From Pseudoalteromonas ulvae UL12 (GTDB lineage: Bacteria > Pseudomonadota > Gammaproteobacteria > Enterobacterales > Alteromonadaceae), in NCBI RefSeq assembly GCF_014925405.1, contig NZ_AQHJ01000024.1, positions 30,427 through 94,426 of the forward strand: DNA of 64,000 nt. Direction: 5' to 3'. Positions 58,830 to 64,000 of this stretch are shown piece after piece. Position numbers and translations under genes: made by a program. How positions within the stretch are numbered: position 1 is the first letter of the stretch; each line of letters opens with the position of its first letter. A model generated the notes under the pieces. It had not been told where the DNA came from and made no database searches. It was given only the letters and a program-made list of their open reading frames with translations.

Positions 58830-60014
58830 TCACTTTACCTTATTGTAAATTTTAATATATTGGCTAAACATAGCATTGCCACTATATTTTTCCTGATAAA
58901 ACTTAAATGCGGTAGGTATAACAGATTTTTTATCTTCATAATTACTAATAACATCTGCCATGATTGTGGTTAATTCATTAGAGTTATCAGCTTCAAAAAA
59001 ATAACCATGCTTGCCATTTACAAATAACTCTCTCATCCCACCAACATTAGAAGCCAAGACCAACTTTTTGTTGGCGAAAGCTTCTAAAGGTTTTAAACCT
59101 GCAACCTTATTAGTTATAAGCAAGTTTTTTCTTGGTAACAAAATCGCATCAATATTATTGTAAACCGCAGCCATATCTTCAAAATCAACTCTGCCTTTTA
59201 AAATAATATAATCAACCAAGTCATTATCAATTATAAGCTTTTTAATAGGTTCAAATTCACTTCCTGAACCATATATAAATACTTTAAAATTACTTATATC
59301 ATATTCATCTATTAACTTTCGAGCCGCAGGGATAATACCATCAAGGCCCTCATAGTAAGCTAAACTTCCGACATATCCAAAATGAAATACATCGCCAACT
59401 GCTTTATTTACGACACCATCAATCTCAACAACAGAATTATATATAACTGAATTTTCATTTTTAAGGTCATTTAAATTATAATGCTCTTTAATACCTGCAG
59501 AAACAAATACAACCCCTTTAGAAAGTCTTGCCGTATACTCTTCTAATTTCTTTACTATTTTACGTTGAAAGTTAATTAGAAATTTACCTCGTAAATCTTC
59601 TTCCCAAGTTGAGCGCATTTCATAAACAACAGGTATACGGTTCATAAATCCAACTATAAGACCTGTGATACCAACGAAAAAAGTCGCATGTGCATGTATT
59701 ATATCTGGCCTTTCATCCTTACAAATTTGGTTGGCTCTTGATATAAAAGTAAAAATTAATAATAGCCTAGAAATTCTTTCTAAAAATGTTCTTTCATGTT
59801 TAGTTTTATCAGCATTTATTGTACTGGTTCTATAATATTTAATTCCTTTATAATCTTCAATTTTAGATCCTTTCAAAGATTCTTTTTGAAAAGGCGCACT
59901 AATAGCAAATACTTCTAAACCATTTTCTTTTTGACAAGCCAAGATATTGTTAAGTCTGGAAACTGAACCACAAACATCTGGCCATGATTGACGAACTAAA
60001 TGACATATTTTCAC
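58830..60014 (-). CDS. glycosyltransferase, family 4 type (GT-B fold)
   Basis: A 394-residue GT-B glycosyltransferase assembling the repeat unit on the cytoplasmic face. The N-terminal half has PDIIHAHATFFVGITGLIVG (about 103-122) and YEMRSTWEEDLRG. The C-terminal half has FGYVGSLAYYEGLDGIIPAA (about 218-237), FIYGSGSEFE, and KPLEAFANKKLVLASNVGGMRELF (about 315-338) with the E-x7-E-like region. Donor and acceptor are unknown. The start is GTG at 60014 (AGAGG upstream), overlapping the TGA of the Wzy gene. AT-rich coding like its neighbours. Confidence 0.88.
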   Translation of the reverse strand: MKICHLVRQSWPDVCGSVSRLNNILACQKENGLEVFAISAPFQKESLKGSKIEDYKGIKYYRTSTINADKTKHERTFLERISRLLLIFTFISRANQICKDERPDIIHAHATFFVGITGLIVGFMNRIPVVYEMRSTWEEDLRGKFLINFQRKIVKKLEEYTARLSKGVVFVSAGIKEHYNLNDLKNENSVIYNSVVEIDGVVNKAVGDVFHFGYVGSLAYYEGLDGIIPAARKLIDEYDISNFKVFIYGSGSEFEPIKKLIIDNDLVDYIILKGRVDFEDMAAVYNNIDAILLPRKNLLITNKVAGLKPLEAFANKKLVLASNVGGMRELFVNGKHGYFFEADNSNELTTIMADVISNYEDKKSVIPTAFKFYQEKYSGNAMFSQYIKIYNKVK

Positions 60015-61303
60015 TTTTTACCTCTAATAATATTAAGTGTGAAAAAAAACATAAATAATAAAGGAACAAATAAATATGCAGGCTTGGGGATTCCACGATG
60101 TAAGTAATGAATATAATATATCAACAATAAAAGACTAAACAACTTAAAGGAATAGTTATTATATCCCTTACTTAACCGCCCGATAAAGCCAACAGTGAAA
60201 GACGATAAAAAAACAACTAGAATTGCAGGGAAATATCCAAACTCTATAATTAACGCCCCCAAAGCTCCAGGCGTTAAACCCACTCCACTATACTCAGAAA
60301 ATAAATGAGCAATTACTTTACCACCAGCCATATCATAATTTGGTAGTATAGTTAGAAAATCAGATAAAAAAAGTGGGTAACTTGGTGGTATACCATTTTC
60401 AATTAACGTTTGTGATATAGTTATACTCTCGCGTAAAGAGAAATGAATAAATGCAAAAATCTCACCTAGATGCTCTGCCTCATAATTAATTAAGGCATCA
60501 CTAGCCAGTGTTAGATCAGGGTTTACTATTCTCCTATAAACTGCCAACCCACCCAAAACAAGAGCGCCAAGTGAAGCGATAATAAATATTTTTGTTACTG
60601 TAATTCGCCCTGGTTTTTCATAAGTAGCATAGAAAATTAAAAAACAACATATTAAAATCCACCCCCTATAACCAGGAAGACTAAGCAGAATAAAACATAA
60701 AATCGTTAAATTTAAATAAAATCTCGATAGTTTAGCATTCTGATTTTTTAGTGCCAAATAGTTATTCAAACAAAAAATAAATGTTACAAAAAACATTTCC
60801 AGAAAGAAATACGCTTTAGGCGATACTAATGTGAATTTATCAGATTGTATTAAGGGAATACCTGTTGGTAGCATTATTAATAAACCAATAAACCCAGGAA
60901 TTGAAGATAATATTATTAACTTAAAGTTTATTATACCATTAGCTTCAACCTTCCTCTTTATCCAATCCAAGTTCATTGACGTAGAGAGCCCTGATCCTAA
61001 TTTGTAGGAAATAAACATTAATAACATAAAAGAAGTTATATGAAAATACATCCACTCTGTAACCTCCCCCCTATAACCACTTATATTGGCAGAACCAATA
61101 ATGAAATAGAATGATATTAATGTATAAAAAAAGAAATCCAAAGATATGCCAACTTTCTTAATTTTTGAAAATTCGAAATAGGAATATACTACACCTAAAG
61201 AAAAGAGAAGAATGTAATTTGATGAGTTAAACAAGTACAAAAAAAAAGAAAAAAGGACGAACAAAAAAAGTCTTAAAATAATATTATCCAAATTTATAAT
61301 CAC
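60011..61303 (-). CDS. Wzy-like oligosaccharide repeat-unit polymerase
   Basis: A 430-residue, very hydrophobic protein with roughly 11-12 membrane helices and a larger periplasmic loop (about 280-345) containing AEHLGEIFAFIHFSLRESI and PNYDMAGGKVIAHLFSEYSGVGLTPGALG. The loop resembles the O-antigen polymerase group (GG...H...G.TPG pattern). Polymerases of this type vary greatly in sequence, so the call rests on topology, the loop pattern and its place between Wzx and transferase genes. The start is GTG at 61303; coding is strongly AT-rich. Confidence 0.78.
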   Translation of the reverse strand: MIINLDNIILRLFLFVLFSFFLYLFNSSNYILLFSLGVVYSYFEFSKIKKVGISLDFFFYTLISFYFIIGSANISGYRGEVTEWMYFHITSFMLLMFISYKLGSGLSTSMNLDWIKRKVEANGIINFKLIILSSIPGFIGLLIMLPTGIPLIQSDKFTLVSPKAYFFLEMFFVTFIFCLNNYLALKNQNAKLSRFYLNLTILCFILLSLPGYRGWILICCFLIFYATYEKPGRITVTKIFIIASLGALVLGGLAVYRRIVNPDLTLASDALINYEAEHLGEIFAFIHFSLRESITISQTLIENGIPPSYPLFLSDFLTILPNYDMAGGKVIAHLFSEYSGVGLTPGALGALIIEFGYFPAILVVFLSSFTVGFIGRLSKGYNNYSFKLFSLLLLIYYIHYLHRGIPKPAYLFVPLLFMFFFTLNIIRGKK

Positions 61304-61320
61304 GATACATTATACCTTAG

Positions 61321-61809
61321 TTATCTTTTCTTTATAAATTTTGCAGGAACACCACCAACGATAGTATAGGGTTCCACATTTGAAGTAACTACAGACCCAG
61401 CAGCGACTATAGCGCCCGCACCAATTTTTACTCCCGGTAATATTGTGACCCTTGATGCAATCCATACATTATTTTCTATTATAACTTTATGCTTGTCATA
61501 ACCTTGCTCATTGATTAGTTTTTCATGAGATAAAAAAATATGATTTTGTGAGTATATAATTACCTCTGGACCGATTAATACATTATCACCGATTTCAATT
61601 TCACCAGCAGCGTTAATTAGCGAACGTCTATTTATTGAAACGTTATAGCCAACCTTAAATAAGCTTGGGTGATCAATATGAGCCCCTTCCCACAACATAA
61701 ATTTACCACCACATTTAATAGGAAGAAATAACCTTCTAATTAAGCAACCAATATTACCAGGTATAACTGACAATAAAGTCATAAACCAAAGTTGTAACTC
61801 ATATTTCAT
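61321..61809 (-). CDS. hexapeptide-repeat O-acetyltransferase (WbbJ/CysE-like)
   Basis: A 162-residue left-handed beta-helix acyltransferase. Hexapeptide repeats (IGDNVLIGPEVIIYSQNH, VIIENNVWIASRVTILPGV, IGAGAIVAAGSVVTSNV) span about 70-150, with the catalytic-type His in SQNHIF and the C-terminal VGGVPAKFIKKR. It probably acetylates the repeat unit or a sugar donor. The ATG at 61809 has AAAGG upstream and overlaps the TGA of the Wzx gene; a longer frame to 61857 would overlap Wzx by 50 bp and has no family similarity. Confidence 0.88.
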   Translation of the reverse strand: MKYELQLWFMTLLSVIPGNIGCLIRRLFLPIKCGGKFMLWEGAHIDHPSLFKVGYNVSINRRSLINAAGEIEIGDNVLIGPEVIIYSQNHIFLSHEKLINEQGYDKHKVIIENNVWIASRVTILPGVKIGAGAIVAAGSVVTSNVEPYTIVGGVPAKFIKKR

Positions 61810-63005
61810 ATTGAACCTTTCACAGCTGAAAAATATAAAGACAATCTTATTAACCAAATAAACAATACGATTGAAATAAAATTAAATAATGTAATATCAA
61901 AGAAGAGCACAATCGTTGTAAATAATGCTAATAAACTCCATGCATTTGCCTTTAATATATTAACGAAATCACCTACAGCACCTAACGCAGATGACACATA
62001 TGAGTAAAGAACTCTAATAACGGCCATAATAAGCAAGAGAAATATAATATTCGATTGACCACTTAAATTTATATTGTAATAACCATGTGGGTAAAAATAA
62101 ATAAATAAATTCACCAATAAAAAAATAAAAAAAGACAACAATAGTGATATTTTAAATAATAACACGAAATTGATTTTGAAACTTTCATAGTTAAAATATT
62201 TCTTGAAATCAACCAATGATTTAAAACCAATATAATTAGCAAAAATTAATGATGTAGATAAAAAAATATTTACTAAATAAAAGTAAGCTGCAACTTCTTT
62301 TTCATCAAAGAATTTAGGTAGTAACAACTTATCTACATTGGTAAATAAAGTCAGAACAACTGTTGATATAAAAAATGCAAATGTAAGTTTTTTAAAATCT
62401 ACTTTCTTGTTTAAATAAGTTACAGTAATTTTTGATTTCTTAAAAAGCGAAAAAGATAGTACAAAGCTAATTAAAAGTGAAATAATGTAAAAAAGCTTCA
62501 AACCTTCTTCTGTAAAACCCCCAAAGTAAAACTCATATAGTAATATATAGGTCAAACTTACTTTCCAGAAAACACTAACTAATTGAGAAGATCTAAAACA
62601 ACTACCTAACCTTAATAAGTTATAAAACAACATATTCAAAGATGATAATAGTGATAGAAAAAATATATAAATAAAATTATCCCAGCCAAAGAAAGTTAAA
62701 CTTAAAATGATACTTATAAACAAGGATCCGAAAAGTAGAAATATTATAAGATATTTTCTTAACGCCTTTGGGAAAGCTAACAACTTAACATCAACATAAG
62801 AAACTCTAATGAGCACTTGCTCAAAACCTAAAAGGCCTAAAGAAAATGATATACTGACTACCAAAATCAGCATATTGTTAAATATATATAGAGAGTCCGA
62901 AACTAAACCATAGAGGATAAAGTTCACTAAAAATAAAGCACCAGCGCCAAAAAGCATATATATGAGAGATATATGCTTTTCTATTATCTTAAAATTTAGA
63001 AACAA
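61806..63005 (-). CDS. Wzx-like polysaccharide flippase (MOP superfamily)
   Basis: A 399-residue membrane protein with about 12 hydrophobic helices that would move lipid-linked repeat units across the inner membrane. KIIEKHISLIYMLFGAGALFLVNFILYGLVSD (residues 6-37) resembles the amphipathic start and first helix of the family; the rest is poorly conserved. The start appears to be TTG at 63005, right after the wecC stop (TAATTG). An ATG at 62957 is an alternative but removes the pre-helix segment. The gene is among the most AT-rich in the window. Confidence 0.8.
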   Translation of the reverse strand: MFLNFKIIEKHISLIYMLFGAGALFLVNFILYGLVSDSLYIFNNMLILVVSISFSLGLLGFEQVLIRVSYVDVKLLAFPKALRKYLIIFLLFGSLFISIILSLTFFGWDNFIYIFFLSLLSSLNMLFYNLLRLGSCFRSSQLVSVFWKVSLTYILLYEFYFGGFTEEGLKLFYIISLLISFVLSFSLFKKSKITVTYLNKKVDFKKLTFAFFISTVVLTLFTNVDKLLLPKFFDEKEVAAYFYLVNIFLSTSLIFANYIGFKSLVDFKKYFNYESFKINFVLLFKISLLLSFFIFLLVNLFIYFYPHGYYNINLSGQSNIIFLLLIMAVIRVLYSYVSSALGAVGDFVNILKANAWSLLALFTTIVLFFDITLFNFISIVLFIWLIRLSLYFSAVKGSI

Positions 63006-64000
63006 TTACACAATCCCACGCGTATCGATAATCACTTTTTTCGCAAACTGGCTTTTATCGGCCGCTTTAAACTGCTTGTGGTCAACTAACACCACGATCA
63101 CATTGGCTTTTTCAAGCGCGGTGTCGAGTGTCACTAACTCAACGTTACTGTCTTGCATTTTGGCTGGAAGTGCTTGAATGTTTGGCTCGACCGCTAAAAT
63201 CTCACCTATGTTTGAGCCTGCCAGCTCTTGCACTATTTGCAGTGCTGGGCTTTCGCGCAAGTCATCAATGTCGGCTTTAAAGGCCAAACCTAAACAGGCG
63301 ATGACAGGTTTTTTAAATTGGTCGGCCGCTTGGGTGATTTGGTCAATCACGTAGTAAGGTTTGGCATCGTTAGTTAAACGTGCTTGACGAATTATTTTTG
63401 CTTCGTCTGGGCAGCTATCCACAATAAACCATGGGTCAACAGCAATACAATGACCGCCTACACCTGGGCCTGGGTTTAAAATGTTCACTCGTGGGTGGCG
63501 ATTAGCCAGTTTAACGAGTTCCCACACGTTGATTTTTAGCTTGTCACAAATCACTGATAGTTCATTGGCAAAAGCAATGTTGACATCACGGAATGAGTTT
63601 TCGGTGAGTTTGGCCATTTCTGCGGTGCGGGCATTTGTCACAATACACTCGCCGCGGACAAATGTTTCGTACAGTTCAACGGCTTTGGCGCTACACGCTT
63701 TGCTCATGCCACCAATGACACGGTCGTTTGAGACCAGCTCTTGTAGTACATAACCCGGTAATACGCGCTCAGGGCAATGGGCGACTTTAATGTCGGCAGC
63801 ATCACCTTGGTCTTGCGGAAAGCTTAAATCAGGGCGTGCTGCACTCAACCATTTGGCCAGTTGCTCGGTGGCACCTACCGGTGAAGTACTCTCTAAAATC
63901 ACTAAGTTGCCTTTTTCGAGTACCGGCGCGATGGCATTAGCAGCTGATTCAATATAGCTAAGGTCGGCTTTGTGCTCGCCTGAATCACTGTGAATAAAGG
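63006..64000 (-). CDS. wecC: UDP-N-acetyl-D-mannosamine dehydrogenase (5' end outside the window)
   Basis: The last 331 codons of a UDP-sugar 6-dehydrogenase. HKADLSYIESAANAIAPVL and VILESTSPVGATEQLAKWL match WecC rather than UDP-glucose dehydrogenase. EMAKLTENSFRDVNIAFANE contains the conserved Lys/Asn, and NPGPGVGGHCIAVDPWF the catalytic Cys. It oxidises UDP-ManNAc to UDP-ManNAcA with two NAD. The frame continues past 64000, so the start is not seen; the GTG at 63902 is internal. Composition here returns to that of the core genome. Confidence 0.92.
   Translation of the reverse strand, partial: FIHSDSGEHKADLSYIESAANAIAPVLEKGNLVILESTSPVGATEQLAKWLSAARPDLSFPQDQGDAADIKVAHCPERVLPGYVLQELVSNDRVIGGMSKACSAKAVELYETFVRGECIVTNARTAEMAKLTENSFRDVNIAFANELSVICDKLKINVWELVKLANRHPRVNILNPGPGVGGHCIAVDPWFIVDSCPDEAKIIRQARLTNDAKPYYVIDQITQAADQFKKPVIACLGLAFKADIDDLRESPALQIVQELAGSNIGEILAVEPNIQALPAKMQDSNVELVTLDTALEKANVIVVLVDHKQFKAADKSQFAKKVIIDTRGIV

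Noticed and set aside
1..64000. CRISPR arrays, tRNA/rRNA genes, insertion sequences, prophage or toxin-antitoxin modules
   Set aside because: No repeat-spacer arrays, cloverleaf-type sequences, transposase or integrase motifs were recognised by reading both strands; a systematic search was not possible.

Overview
The window is chromosomal DNA from a marine gammaproteobacterium of the order Alteromonadales, most likely Pseudoalteromonas or a close relative. The evidence is the yceD-rpmF-plsX-fabD-fabG order beside rluC and rne, the yejK/yejL/yejM trio, and close protein resemblance to the enterobacterial versions. A starch/Entner-Doudoroff locus with a TonB-dependent receptor and a Vibrio vps-II-like polysaccharide operon point the same way. 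Genus placement is inference; no rRNA is present. No tRNA, rRNA, CRISPR array, insertion sequence or prophage was recognised.

Region 1 (1-17.1 kb) is core genome. It holds the fatty-acid/phospholipid cluster (fabG partial, fabD, plsX, rpmF, yceD; fabH is missing from its usual place), yceF, a HAD phosphatase, rluC, and rne behind a long structured leader. Then come yejK, yejL and a shortened yejM, two secreted proteins (one with an MltA-like 3D domain), a LOG-family hydrolase, aceK and a LysR regulator.

Region 2 (17.2-40.8 kb) is a sugar-catabolism superlocus. An edd-eda-gap operon and a glk-lacI operon share a 14-bp palindrome of LacI-operator type (TGACACCGGTGTCA; two copies before edd, one between glk and a second lacI). 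Next come a glucoamylase-transporter-amylase operon, a TonB receptor-halogenase-amylase cluster and a divergent alpha-glucosidase. These promoters carry a second palindrome (TGCATACGTATGCA type, three copies). The implied route is starch or maltodextrin uptake and cleavage to glucose, then Glk, then the Entner-Doudoroff pathway. zwf and pgl are not in the window. An unfamiliar protein with a possible winged-helix N-terminus and a possible membrane segment (24.5-26.0 kb) and a flavin-dependent halogenase homologue are the least explained members.

Region 3 (40.9-46.6 kb) holds two tandem paralogous chemoreceptors and a purine permease of the NCS2/AzgA type.

Region 4 (46.6-64 kb) is a surface polysaccharide locus read entirely on the minus strand. 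One operon (54.6 down to 46.7 kb) has the order WcaJ/VpsL-like transferase, beta-barrel, short Wza/VpsN-like export protein, Wzc/VpsO-like tyrosine kinase, PHP phosphatase, VpsP-like protein and galE, closed by a terminator. A second block (from beyond 64 kb down to 56.6 kb) has wecC, Wzx, an acetyltransferase, Wzy, a GT4 transferase, a WecG/TagA transferase and manC, followed by a separate phosphohexomutase gene. The middle of this block (58.1-63.0 kb) is clearly more AT-rich than its surroundings, as expected for an exchangeable repeat-unit cassette.
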